DNA from: CAZOWW01 sp964583765
GTDB taxonomy: Bacteria > Actinomycetota > Actinomycetes > Actinomycetales > Kineosporiaceae
Direction: 5' to 3'
Assembly (NCBI GenBank): GCA_964583765.1
Contig: CAZOWW010000078.1
Span: 1 to 28,888, forward strand
DNA length: 28,888 nucleotides
Numbering within the stretch: the stretch's first letter is position 1; every line of letters begins with the position of its first letter. The position numbers were made by a program, and so were the translations under genes. Below the pieces are notes generated by a model, which saw only the letters and a list, made by a program, of their open reading frames with translations, made no database searches and was not told the origin of the DNA. This document shows, piece by piece, positions 1 through 10,400 of this stretch.

Positions 1-1
1 C

Positions 2-2008
2 GCCCGGCTGAACACCGGCGGGGTCCACGCATCCATGATCGCGGCCACGGCCGGGACCTCCGACCTGACCTTCGTGCTGCCCCTGCGCACGTGGACCAGG
101 GACTGGGGCCTGTTCGCGGTGACCGGGCCCACCGACACCGACACCCCCACCGGCAGGGAGACCTACTTCCACTGGGGGGCCATGCTCGGCGTCGCCCTGG
201 ACCACCGGTCGATGGTGCGGTCACTGCGTGAGCGGCAGAGCGACCTCGCTGCGGCCTACCAGCGCGAGCGCGGGTTGGTCGAGAACATCCGGATCAGTGA
301 GCAGCGCTACGCGCTCGCCGCCGAGTCGGCGAACGACGGCCTGTGGGACTGGGATCTGGACGCGGACGAGATCTACTACGCCCCCCGGTGGAAGTCCCTG
401 CTCGGGTTGGTCGGTCAGGAGGTCGGCCGCTCGCCCCAGGAATGGCTCTCCCGCGTGCACCCCGCGGATCTGCCCCAGCTGCAGGCCGCGCTCGAGGCCT
501 CGCGCAGCCGTCACCTCCCGCTGGAGATCGAGCACCGCATGCAGGCCGCGGACGGCAGCCACCGGTGGATGCATGCGCGGGCCCTCGCCGTCCCCGGGGA
601 GGGTGGGGCCGCGATCCGGCTCGTCGGCTCGCTCACCGACATCACCGAGCGCAAGGAGCTGGAGGAGCGGCTGCGGCGGCAGGCGCTCTACGACGCGCTC
701 ACCGGTCTGCCGAACCGGGCGCTGTTCTTCGACCGTCTCGAACGCGCCATCGTGCAACTGCAGCGCAACCTCGACCTGGGCTTCGCGGTGCTCTTCCTCG
801 ACCTGGACGGGTTCAAGGTCGTCAACGACAGCCTCGGCCACTCGGTCGGCGATCTTCTGCTGGAGCAGGTGGCGGGACGGCTCCGACAGCACCTGCGCAC
901 GGGTGACACCGCGGCCCGGTTCGGCGGGGACGAGTTCGCGATCCTGCTCGCGGGCGTGCGGGACGTGGGTACCGTGCTCCGGACGGTCCGCCGGTTGCAG
1001 ACCAGCCTGTCCGAGCCCTACGACCTTGCCGGACATCACGTCGTGGTCAACGCCTCCGTGGGGATCGCGATGAGTTCCCCGGACTACCGGCATCCCGAGG
1101 AGATCCTGCGGGACTCCGACATCGCCATGTACCGCGCGAAGGGTCAGGAACGGGGCGGGTTCGCGATCTTCGATCCGTCCATGCACGCCCGGGCGGTGAA
1201 CCGCCTGCGGGTGGAGTCGGAGCTGCGGCGCGCGATCGAGACGGGCGAACTGGAGGCGCACTACCAGCCGATCGTGCGCGTCGAGACGGGCGAGGTGGCT
1301 GCTTTGGAGGCCCTCGTGCGGTGGCGGCATCCCGAGCGTGGCCTCGTCGCGCCGGGGGAGTTCCTCCCGGTCGCCGAGGAGACCGGGCTCGTGGTGCCCC
1401 TGGGACGGCGGATGTTCCGGGACGTGTGCGGCGACCTGGCCGGCTGGAAGAGCGGAGGGCTGCTGCCCGAGACCGCCCGGATCAGCGTGAACGTCTCGAA
1501 CCGGGAGTTCTGGCAGAAGGACCTGCTGGAGAACCTGGACACGATGCTCAGCGAGACCGGGACGCCGGCGGAGTGGCTCACGCTGGAGATCACCGAGGGG
1601 GTGGTCATGGGCAATGCCGACCAGGCCGCCCGCACCCTGGAGCAGCTGCACGCCCGGGGTCTGCACCTGCACATCGACGACTTCGGGACCGGGTACTCCT
1701 CGCTCGAGGTGCTGCACCGGTTCCCGATCCACGCGCTGAAGATCGACCGCTCGTTCGTGCTGCGGCTGGACGGCGAGAAGTCGAGCCGGGAGCTCGTGCG
1801 CACCATCGCCCAGATGGGTCGCAACCTCGGCCTCGAGGTGATCGCCGAGGGCATCGAGAACGCCCGGAGCGCGGAGATCCTCCGGGAGCTGGGATGTCCC
1901 TTCGCCCAGGGCTACTGGTTCGGCCGCCCGGTCTCGGCCGCCGAGACCGGACTCGTCCTGCGCGAACCGTGCCTGCCCGCCGGCCGATCCCGCCTGCCCG
2001 CCGGTTGA
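2..2008 (+). CDS. PAS-GGDEF-EAL cyclic-di-GMP signalling protein (5' end outside window)
   Basis: The frame is open from the window edge, and codons before the first ATG (nt 35) read on smoothly, so the N-terminus lies upstream. Numbering from that ATG: a segment around residues 15-65 (RDWGLFAVTGP, ETYFHWGAMLGVALD) resembles the end of the substrate-binding-like sensor found ahead of actinobacterial GGDEF proteins. A short helical linker follows, then a PAS-3 type domain at about 88-205 ending in DITERKELEERL. The GGDEF domain spans about 217-370 with an intact GGDEF motif at 297-301 (diguanylate cyclase active site). The EAL domain starts near 405 with EAL at 425-427, ISVNVSNREF, the metal-binding DDFGTGYSSL and KIDRSFV. 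Both catalytic signatures look intact, so it could make and/or degrade c-di-GMP, with the PAS and upstream region as sensor. No membrane segment is visible in the part present. The C-terminal tail arises from a short tandem repeat. Confidence 0.93.
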   Translation, partial: ARLNTGGVHASMIAATAGTSDLTFVLPLRTWTRDWGLFAVTGPTDTDTPTGRETYFHWGAMLGVALDHRSMVRSLRERQSDLAAAYQRERGLVENIRISEQRYALAAESANDGLWDWDLDADEIYYAPRWKSLLGLVGQEVGRSPQEWLSRVHPADLPQLQAALEASRSRHLPLEIEHRMQAADGSHRWMHARALAVPGEGGAAIRLVGSLTDITERKELEERLRRQALYDALTGLPNRALFFDRLERAIVQLQRNLDLGFAVLFLDLDGFKVVNDSLGHSVGDLLLEQVAGRLRQHLRTGDTAARFGGDEFAILLAGVRDVGTVLRTVRRLQTSLSEPYDLAGHHVVVNASVGIAMSSPDYRHPEEILRDSDIAMYRAKGQERGGFAIFDPSMHARAVNRLRVESELRRAIETGELEAHYQPIVRVETGEVAALEALVRWRHPERGLVAPGEFLPVAEETGLVVPLGRRMFRDVCGDLAGWKSGGLLPETARISVNVSNREFWQKDLLENLDTMLSETGTPAEWLTLEITEGVVMGNADQAARTLEQLHARGLHLHIDDFGTGYSSLEVLHRFPIHALKIDRSFVLRLDGEKSSRELVRTIAQMGRNLGLEVIAEGIENARSAEILRELGCPFAQGYWFGRPVSAAETGLVLREPCLPAGRSRLPAG

Positions 2009-2037
2009 TCCCGACCGCGCGTTGATCCCGACCGCGC
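2004..2037. repeat. 17-bp perfect tandem repeat across a stop codon
   Basis: GTTGATCCCGACCGCGC occurs twice back to back (2004-2020 and 2021-2037). The first copy contains the TGA stop of the GGDEF-EAL gene. Just upstream, CCTGCCCGCCGG followed by GATCCCG also recurs with two changes, giving the protein its LPAG...LPAG tail. Confidence 0.9.
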
Positions 2038-2240
2038 TGCCCGGGGGCCGTCGTCCGGCATGAATCACTCAGCGTTGCGAATCGACTACCTCGGCCCGTT
2101 CGGGCAGGAATTCGTTCCCCCGTGAACCAGCGGATTCCGGTACGCGGGCGCGGGTGTACGGGCCATGATCTCACTGATCGGGGGTCGATGCCGGGGGGCC
2201 GGTGGGCTGACCGTCGATTCCATGGCCGGCGAAAGGACTC

Positions 2241-3161
2241 ATGATGGGCAGCCCCGCACACCGCCGAACCTCTCCGAGTGTCAGGACGATCACGATCGCG
2301 GCGATCGTCGTGACCGCGGCCTCGCTGGCTGCGTGTGGTTCCTCGACCGGGCACAGCTCCGCCGCCGGGAGGGTGAGCTCCGGAACGGCACCCACCGGGT
2401 CGTCCGGCGGGTCGAAGGACTCGGGCGGCATCGGGGCCCTGCTCACCGACAAGAACGTGTCGACCGCTGACCTGGGGGCGGCGATCACCGCCGCGATGCG
2501 CACGGCCGGTACCGCGCAGGTGACCTCGACCTCGACCGGCATGGGCAACTCCCGCTCGGACGGGGTCGTCCGGTTCACCGACTCGGGTGTCGAGGGAGCG
2601 GTGACGAGTTCGACCGATCTCATGGGCGACATGCAGTACAGGGTGATCATGGTCGACGGTGCTGTGTACGCGCGCCGCATCAAGGACTCCCTCGACGGGC
2701 CGTCCGGATGGATCAACTACGGGGCCATGCCCCAGGAGATGAGTATCGGCGACAAGGCATACACCTACGGGATGACCGTGCAGGCCTTCGGTCTCGGGCG
2801 TTCGTTCAGCATGGTGGGCGCGCTCGTCAACGCGGGGCACGAGACCGTGAACGGTATCGAGACCACCAAGTTCACGACCTCCGTCTCGCGGAAGACGATC
2901 GCGGACAAGGCCAAGTCGGCACTCAAGAACCAGAAGGGCCTCGGCGGTCTGGGCTCCGTGGCCGACGACCTGGCGAACGCGGCCGTAGGCAGCGACGTGG
3001 CGCTGATCCTCTGGATCGACCCGAAGGGCCTACCGGTGCGGATCGCCACGTCCGTGAAGGTGATGGAGACCCAGGTGCAGGCGATGACCACGTTCACGCA
3101 CTGGGGAGAACCCGTGGACATCTCCGCGCCCGCCGGCGCGACCGTGCCGACGAGCAAATAA
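2241..3161 (+). CDS. LppX/LprG-like lipoprotein
   Basis: This encodes a 306-residue predicted lipoprotein. The N-terminus is basic, followed by a hydrophobic stretch and a lipobox ending LAAC with the lipidated cysteine at residue 32, so the protein should be anchored on the outer face of the membrane. After a Ser/Gly-rich linker the body has the pattern of the mycobacterial LppX/LprA/LprF/LprG fold: a paired-helix start (AAITAAMRTAGTAQV), repeated strand pairs, a VDGAVYARR segment, WIDPKGLPVRI, and a terminal FTHWGEPVDISAPA. Family members bind or ferry lipids or glycolipids, but the ligand here is unknown. AAAGGA at 2232-2237 lies 3 nt before ATG 2241 and 6 nt before ATG 2244, so the second ATG is equally plausible. 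It stands alone, about 230 bp after the c-di-GMP gene and convergent with the next gene. Confidence 0.85.
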   Translation: MMGSPAHRRTSPSVRTITIAAIVVTAASLAACGSSTGHSSAAGRVSSGTAPTGSSGGSKDSGGIGALLTDKNVSTADLGAAITAAMRTAGTAQVTSTSTGMGNSRSDGVVRFTDSGVEGAVTSSTDLMGDMQYRVIMVDGAVYARRIKDSLDGPSGWINYGAMPQEMSIGDKAYTYGMTVQAFGLGRSFSMVGALVNAGHETVNGIETTKFTTSVSRKTIADKAKSALKNQKGLGGLGSVADDLANAAVGSDVALILWIDPKGLPVRIATSVKVMETQVQAMTTFTHWGEPVDISAPAGATVPTSK

Positions 3162-3216
3162 CCGCCGAGCAGGCAGCCGCCGAAATCGCCGACGAGCAGG
3201 TGGCGGGCGAGCCCGC

Positions 3217-3239
3217 GTCCCGGCCCGTGGTGGCCGGAC
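3217..3239. terminator. Candidate bidirectional terminator hairpin
   Basis: GTC-CGGCC pairs with GGCCG-GAC across a 6-nt loop with one bulged C. It sits between two convergent stop codons (3161 and 3281). There is no T-run, which is common in actinobacteria but leaves the call weak. Confidence 0.35.
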
Positions 3240-3280
3240 CCGCGCGTCGGCGGCCGTGACGCGTTCTGGGCCTCCGCCCG

Positions 3281-3997
3281 TCAGCCCGCGGAGACGGCCT
3301 CGCCCACCAGGGAGCCGATCGCGTGCCGGATCTCGGCGCTGCCGGTGGCCGGGACGGCGTCGAGGTTCGACGTGTGCGCAGTCCCGCCCACGGTGACGAA
3401 CCGGATCTCGAGGTGGGTGGCAGCCACTGCGGTGACTGCGCGGGTGGGCGCGGTACCCGAGGCGAGGATGACCGTGCACCGGCGCTGGACCAGACCCGCC
3501 AGGTAGGTGCGGGCCGCGGACGGGCTCTGGGGTCCGAGGGCGGCGACGTACTGCACCCGGGCGTGACTGGTGGCGGAGGCATCCTGCATGCCGGCCCAGG
3601 CCGCCCCCGCCTGCTGTCCGGCGAGGCCGCGCTCGTCCGTGAGCAGGCAGGCCGTGACGTCCTGATAGCCGCGGGCGCGGGCGGCTGCCGGGGAGGAGGG
3701 CCAGAGCGCGACCACCGCCCCGGTCACCGCGACCACGACGGCCGCGGTCGCGGCCGCGACGACCCTGAGCGGCACCTCCCTGATCGGTACGGCCTCGGTG
3801 CCCGTCCCTCGGCCGGCCAACCAGCCGCGGCCGGGCCACCACCCGCGGCTCAGGCCCGCCGAGCGTGCGGAGGGCCTCCGGATCTCGCCCCCGGGTGCCG
3901 GTGCCCTGCTTCCACGCGGTCGGGTCCCGCCCTCGCGCGCCTGGGCCCTCGAAGCGGGGACGCGGTGCGAGCCGGTGCCTCTGCCTGCCTGCGGCAC
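3281..3997 (-). CDS. BMP/Med-type substrate-binding-like membrane protein
   Basis: I chose the GTG at 3995-3997 because GGGAGGA (complement of 4005-4011) lies 7 nt upstream. The ATG-type starts available further upstream run into unrelated sequence. The 238-residue product has a long Arg/Pro/Gly-rich N-terminus (about 1-65), one membrane segment (VVAAATAAVVVAVTGAVVAL) and a C-terminal domain opening with YQDVTACLLTDERG. The pattern (CLLT-x-ERG, AWAGMQDAS, VQYVAALGPQS, YLAGLVQRRCTVILASG, IRFVTVGG) matches BMP-family / PnrA-Med-like periplasmic-binding proteins of actinobacteria. The domain is short, about one Rossmann-like lobe, compared with full BMP receptors, so ligand transport is doubtful. 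No transporter genes are adjacent. It diverges from the RHS gene across a region with a strong palindrome. Its function is not established. Confidence 0.75.
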   Translation of the reverse strand: MPQAGRGTGSHRVPASRAQAREGGTRPRGSRAPAPGGEIRRPSARSAGLSRGWWPGRGWLAGRGTGTEAVPIREVPLRVVAAATAAVVVAVTGAVVALWPSSPAAARARGYQDVTACLLTDERGLAGQQAGAAWAGMQDASATSHARVQYVAALGPQSPSAARTYLAGLVQRRCTVILASGTAPTRAVTAVAATHLEIRFVTVGGTAHTSNLDAVPATGSAEIRHAIGSLVGEAVSAG

Positions 3998-4426
3998 GGT
4001 CCTGTCCTCCCGGTGAGTCGGCGCCGCCCTCGCGGGGACCGCGGGCGGCCGGACGGGAGCAGGATGCGCCAGGTGCCCGAATCCGTCATGTCCCGGGAAT
4101 CCGGGACATGACGGGCCACCCGCGCGCGCCGCAGACTCGCCGCGGCCACCCGCGCCCGCTGGTGGCCCGGGGCGGCGACTGCTGTCCGTGGATCGCCGTC
4201 GCGCGTGCGCAGCCCGTGCGCGGGAGCATCGGAGGACGTCGTGACGTGGATGCGGGGACATTCCAGTCCGTTCGCTCGCCCGGCAACGTGCACCGCCAGT
4301 CCCGAGGGAGCGTCCACCGCCCGACCCTGGGGCGATGCCACCACACGCCTCGGGGCACTGCACGCCCCCCGCGCCTGGAGTACCCCGACCGCCCGTCCCG
4401 GGGCCGGCTTCGTCGCACACCGGGGC
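3998..4426. other. Divergent intergenic region between BMP-like and RHS genes
   Basis: The region contains the GGGAGGA ribosome site of the leftward gene (4005-4011) and the palindrome at 4083-4114. There is also a GGAGGA at 4231-4236, five bases before an in-frame GTG at 4241. That GTG (or the GTG at 4205) could start a longer version of the RHS gene. However, codons 4241-4426 have A/T at about 14 of 62 third positions, more than the gene body, and show no domain, so I treat this part as probably untranslated leader. Confidence 0.5.
4083..4114. promoter_or_regulatory. 14-bp-arm palindrome in divergent promoter region
   Basis: CCGTCATGTCCCGG (4083-4096) and CCGGGACATGACGG (4101-4114) are exact reverse complements separated by GAAT. 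The site lies 86 bp upstream of the BMP-like start and about 310 bp upstream of the preferred RHS start. The position fits an operator for a dimeric regulator or a leader hairpin. I do not recognise the motif. Confidence 0.6.
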
Positions 4427-7400
4427 ATGCCGCGCGCCGTCCGGAGTTGGCTGGTCCGGCTCGTGGTCGCGGCCGTGTTCGTGGCCGGTGTGCCGTCCCC
4501 GGCCTCGGCGACCGGGGCCACCGACTGGCCTGATCCCCGGCCGGCGATGGCGCGGGCGCTGAGGGCGGTGCTCCCGGACGCGCTCCTGGGAGGCTCGTCC
4601 TCCGGCCGCTCCGGCCCGAAGGTGCCGACCCAGGGCGTGGGCACCATGGAGGGCAGCGCCCACGCGGTGCCGGCCTCGGCGACGCGCTGGGGCAGGGGAA
4701 CCGGCCGGGCCCCGGGCACGGGCCGGGGACAACTGCCGCCGTACCGCACACCCGTCGCCACCTCGCACCCGCACCGCACCGGCCGCGCGGTCGGGGACGG
4801 CTCGCGCAGCTTCGACCCGGGCACCAGCACCCGGGTGGCCTCGCTGTCCACCCGGACCTCCGACCTGTTCCGCAACACCGACGGCAGCTACACGCGCCAC
4901 GTCTACAGCGGTCCCGTGAACTACCGGGGCACGGGCGGCACCTGGACGCCCATCGACACGCGTCTGGTCCTCGGCACCGACCAGCGCTGGCACGAGCAGG
5001 CCGACGGGCAGGACACCACCTTCGCCCCGCGCGCGGACGACGCCCAGGTGGTGCGCGTGGGGCTGGGCACGGACAAGGGCCTGGGCTACGGCCTGGCCGG
5101 GGCCGCCTCCGTGCCCGCGCAGGTCACCGGCTCAGTCGCCCGGTACCCGCAGGTGCTCCCGCACACCGACCTGGTGCTCTCCACCGTGGCTGGCGGGGTC
5201 AAGGAGGTCCTCTCACTGTCGTCCGCCGACGCGCCGACCAGCTTCGTGTTCCCACTGCGGCTGTCCGGCCTGCGGGCCCGGGCGGCGGGCGACGGCACGG
5301 TCGAGTTCGTGGACGGGTCCGGGGCGGTCGTCGGGCGCATCCCCGCCGGGTACCTGCAGGACACCACGGTCGATCCCCGTACCGGGGGCCACGCGCTCTC
5401 GCACGGCGTGACGTACACCCTGATCGAGCAGGACGGCGCGCCCGCGATCCGCCTGGACATCGACGGCACCTGGCTGCGGGACCCGGCCCGCCGGTTCCCG
5501 GTCACGGTGGACCCCTCGTTCAACGCCGCCGGCTCCGGGTCGACGTACACGCTCTCGGACATCGGCAACGTGGACCGTTCCGGCGAGTACCAGATGATCA
5601 TCGGGACCTGGAACAACGGCGGTCAGATCGGGGTCGCCGACCTCGCTTTCTCCGGTCTCGGCAACGCGCTCGCCGGCGTCCACGTGTCCTCGGCGTCCCT
5701 GAGCGTCTTCTGCTACTGGGCCTCCAGCACCGCGGCGGTGCCCTTCTGGGTGGCGCCCATCACGCAGTCCTGGTCGGTCTCCGGGGCCAAGTCCTACCCG
5801 GGTCCGGCCTACGGCGGTGCCATCGGCTCGGTGACCGCCGACCCCGGGTACTGGCCGCGCCACAACACGAACGGCGACCAGACCCTGGGCACCTGGATGA
5901 CCGTGCCCCTGGGCCCGGACACCTTCAACAGCTGGACCACGGGCGGCACGAACAACGGCCTCGCCCTCTACGCGGCCACCAATACCAGTAGCTGGAAGCG
6001 GTTCGATTCGGTCAACTCGGTCAACCCGCCCTACCTGACCCTCAACTACACCCCCGACGCCGCTCCCCAGATCGACGCCCAGGCCCCGGCCAGCGGCTAC
6101 CGGGCGCCGACCCTGACCCCCGAGCTCACCGCCACCGCGCACGACGCCGACGGCTGGCCGACCAACGCCGCCCTGAAGTACGGGTTCACGGTCTACACCA
6201 CCTCCGGCTCCGTCGTGACCGACTCCGGCTGGCTGGACAAGGGCGACTGGACCGTGCCGGCCAAGACCCTCACCTGGGGGCAGACCTACCTGTGGTCGGC
6301 CCGGGTGAGCGACGGCTACGCCGTGGGCACCGGCAGTTACGACTACCTGACCCCGATCGTGCCGCAGCCCCTGATCACCTCCTCCCTGGCACAGAACACC
6401 GGCGGCCACGGCTTCGACCCGTCGGTCGGCAACTACACGACCACGGTCACCGACGCCCAGGTCCCCACCGTGGGGCCGCCACTGTCCGTGCAACGGGCCT
6501 ACAACAGCCTCGACCCGCGCACCGGCGGGGCGTTCGGCGCGGGCTGGTCGAGCGTGCTGGACATGCGGGTCGTGGAGTCCACGGACGCCGCCGGCCAGGT
6601 CGTCGGGGCCGTGGTCACCTACCCCGAGGGGCAGGAGATCGGGTTCGGCCGCAACAGCGACGGCAGTTTCAGCCCTCCGCCCGGCCGTTACGCCCGGTTC
6701 GCGGCCGCGACCTCCCCGGCGGTGGGGTACACCCTGCTCGACAAGTCCGGCACCACGTACACCTTCGGACAGGCCACCGGTACCGGCAGCTGGGCGCTCA
6801 CCGCGATCACCGACAACGCCGGGCGCGCCGAGACCTTCACCTACCCGAGCGGCCGGCTCACCACGGTCGCCTCGGTGGCCTCCGGGCGGGCCCTGCACCT
6901 GACCTGGAGCACGCCGTCCGGCGCCACGGCGCCCCATGTGAGTGCCGTGGCCACCGATGCGGCGACTCCCGGGGACGCGAGCACCGTCGCGACCTGGACC
7001 TACGCCTACGCCGGGGACCGCCTGAGCACGGTGTGCCCGCCGACCTCCGCGACCGCGTGCACGAGCTACGGCTACACGAACGGGTCGCACTACCCGACCG
7101 CGGTCCTGGATGCCGGCCCGCTGGCCTACTGGCGGTTGGGGGAGTCCTCCGGCAGCACCGCGACGGACGCGGTGCTCGCCAACCAGGGGGCCATGAACGC
7201 GACCTACACCGGCGTCGGTCTCGGTACGACCGGTCCGCTGCCGGGCTCCGGGGCCACTGCGGCGACCTTCGACGGCAGCAGCTCGGCCGTGACCCTGCCG
7301 ACCGCGCTGACCAGCACGATCGGCGGCTACTTCAGCGTCGCCCTGTGGTTCCGCACCACCACGCCCAACGGCATCCTCTACAGCTACCAGTCGGACCCGC

Positions 7401-10400
7401 TGTCCACGGGCAGCGCGACCAAGTACGGGCCGGCCCTGTACATCGGCAGCGACGGGAAGCTGCTCGGCAGCGTGCTGTGCGGCACGGTCTGCCAGATCAC
7501 CTCGAAGTCCCCGGTGACGGACGGCACCTGGCACCACGTGGTGCTCGCCGAGGCCGGCACGACGGTCGCGATGTACCTCGACGGCACCCAGGTCGGCAGC
7601 GCGAACGGCGCCATCACCGAGACCGCCGCCCAGGGGATGGCCAACGCGTACGTCGGCAGCGGGTACATCGGCGGTGCCTGGGCGGACCAGCCCCACTACG
7701 GCGTGGCCAGCTCGCCGATGTACTTCACCGGCCGGATCTCGGACGTCGCGCTGTTCAACCGGTACCTCACGCCGTCGACCGTGTCCCAGCTGTACGCGGC
7801 GGGATCGGCGGCCGGATCCCTGCTGACCACGGTGACGACCCCGGCCGGCAACATCCAGGCCAAGGTCGCCTACGACGCCGTGGCCGACCGGGTCACGTCA
7901 CTCGTGGACGCCAACCAGGGCACCTGGGCGCTCTCGGCGCCCACCGTCAACGCCTCCTCGCAGTCCTACCGCGCCGCCGTGCTGGGCGCATCGCCCGCCG
8001 GGTACTGGCGTCTCGGCGAGGCCTCCGGATCCCAGGCCACCAGCGAGGTCAAGTCCCTGCCCGGCACCTACAACCTGGTCACTCTCGGCGGCGCGGGCAG
8101 CTCGCCGTTCGTGGACGCCACCGGCGCCACGCTCAACGGCACCAGCTCGTACGTCGTGGTCCCCGGCACCTCGGCGTCCCCGGCCGGAGCCTCCGCCGCC
8201 CAGACGGCCCTGGCCGGGACCGGTGCCGCCTCGATCGGCCTGTGGTTCACCATGGCCGCGGGCAGCACCGCCGGCGGAGTGCTCTTCGGCTACGAGGGCG
8301 AGGCGCTCGACGGCACGCACAGCCAGTGGGTTCCCGCCCTGTACGTGGGCACGGACGGCAAGCTCCGCGGGGAGCTCTGGTACGCGAGCGGACCCGCCCC
8401 GGTGACCACCTCGGCGACGGTCAACGACGGCACGTGGCACTTCGCCCTGATCTCCGCGGACACCGGCAGCCAGACCCTCTACCTGGACGGCAGCCCCGTC
8501 GGCACGATCTCCGGCGCACGCCTGGCCTCCTCGGCGGCCTACCTGTACGCCGGGGCCGGCTATGCGGCGTCCTGGCCGTCCGGGCCGAGTGACCCGCAGG
8601 GACACTTGAAGGGGTCGATCGCCGACGTCGCGGTCTACCCGAGCGCGCTGTCCGGGACCCAGGTGGCCGCGCAGTACGCCCTCGGGCACGCGGCCGCGGC
8701 CGGGCCGGGTTCCCCCGTGGAGAAGGTCACGGTCACGGACCCGGGCAACCACCCCATCAGCTACCAGTACGACCTGAGCAACGGCGGGCGGGCGCTGTCC
8801 ACCGTGGACGCCACGGGCGCCCGGACCAGCTACGGCTACGACACCATGGGCTACCTGGCGACCACCACGGACGCGAACGGGGCCACCGTCACCACCGGGC
8901 ACGACGCCCAGGGCAACCTCGTCTCGCAGACCTCCTGCCAGGACCAGACCGCCAACCGGTGCTCGACGACGTACTACACGTACGACACCACCGACGCCGT
9001 GCCCGACCCGCGCAACGGCGTCCTCACCGCCACCTTCGCGCCGCCGTCCACCGGCACCGGCGACACCCGGTACCGCACCAGCTACGGCTACGACGCACTC
9101 GGCAACCGGACCTCGGTGACGACGCCGCCGGTGGCCGGGTTCCCGAACGGCCGGACCTCGACCACCGCGTACACCGACGGCCACAGCCAGACCGCGGTGG
9201 ACGGCGGTGCCGTGCCCGCCGGACTGGTCTACCGCGTCACGACCCCCGGTGGCGCGACCGAGACGGTCAGCTACTTCCACAACGGGGACCCGGCCGTGGT
9301 CACCGACGCCGCCGGGGTCAGCACGAGCTTCGGCTACGACGCGATCGGGCGGGTCACGAGCCGCACGGTGCGCAGCGACCGGCATCCCGACGGACTGGTC
9401 ACGCGGTACACCTACGACCTGCTCGGGCGTCCGCTCACCGAGACGGATCCCGCCGTCCTGGACCACGTGACCGGGGCCGTGCACACCGCGCAGGCGACCC
9501 GCGCCTACGACGCGGACGGCAACCTGGTCTCGGCGACCATCGCCGACCTCACCGGCGGGGACGCCTCCCGGACCAGCACCAGCAGCTACGACAGCTCGGA
9601 CCGCCTGACCGCCACCACCACGCCCGGCGGCGAGAAGACCACCTTCAGCTACGACCGCTACGGCAACCGGATCTCCCAGACGGACCCCACAGGGCGGACC
9701 ACCCGCTACACCTACGACGCGGACGACCGGCTGACCTCGACCGTCCTGCAGGGCTACGTCGGGGACCCCGGCGCCCCGGGCACGCCCACGGATCTCGTGG
9801 AGTCCTCGCGGGCCTACGACCCCGCCGGACGCCTCGCCTCGGTCACGGACGCCATGGGCTGGGCCACCCGGTACACGTACACCGATAACGGGCTGCTCGC
9901 CTCCGTCGTCCGCACCGACGGCACCGCCACCTTCACCCAGCAGGCGAACACCTACGACGCGGCGGGCAACCTGGTCTCGCGCGCGACCAACAACGGCACC
10001 ACGACCACCAGCTACGCCGTGGACGGCGCGGGCCGCACCACCGCGGCGACCCTCGACCCGGGCGGCCTGGCCCGCACCACCCGCTACACGTACAGCCCCG
10101 ACGACTTCGTGCTGAGCACCACCCACACCGACGGCAGCGGTGCCCGCTCGGTCTCGGACGCGCGGCTGGACGCCCTCGGGCGCACCACCGCGATCAGCGT
10201 GCACGACGGTTCCGGGGCCGGCGCGCAGGGTTGGTGGCCGCTGGACGACGGCGGAGCCCTGCCCACGACCGCCGCGGACAGCTCGGGCGGCGGGGCCGGG
10301 GCCACCCCCTCCGGCGACGGGGTGAGCTGGGCCACGGACGCGGTCGCCCTCGACGGCCAGAGCGGGGAACTGGACACCGCCGGCCCGGTCGTGGACACCA

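Noticed and set aside
221..2068. A 615-codon minus-strand frame opposite the GGDEF-EAL gene
   Set aside because: Antisense shadow. Catalytic motifs are on the plus strand.
3865..4533. Plus-strand frame upstream of and overlapping the RHS start
   Set aside because: No codon bias, no domain, overlaps the BMP-like gene's N-terminus and the RHS signal peptide in another frame.
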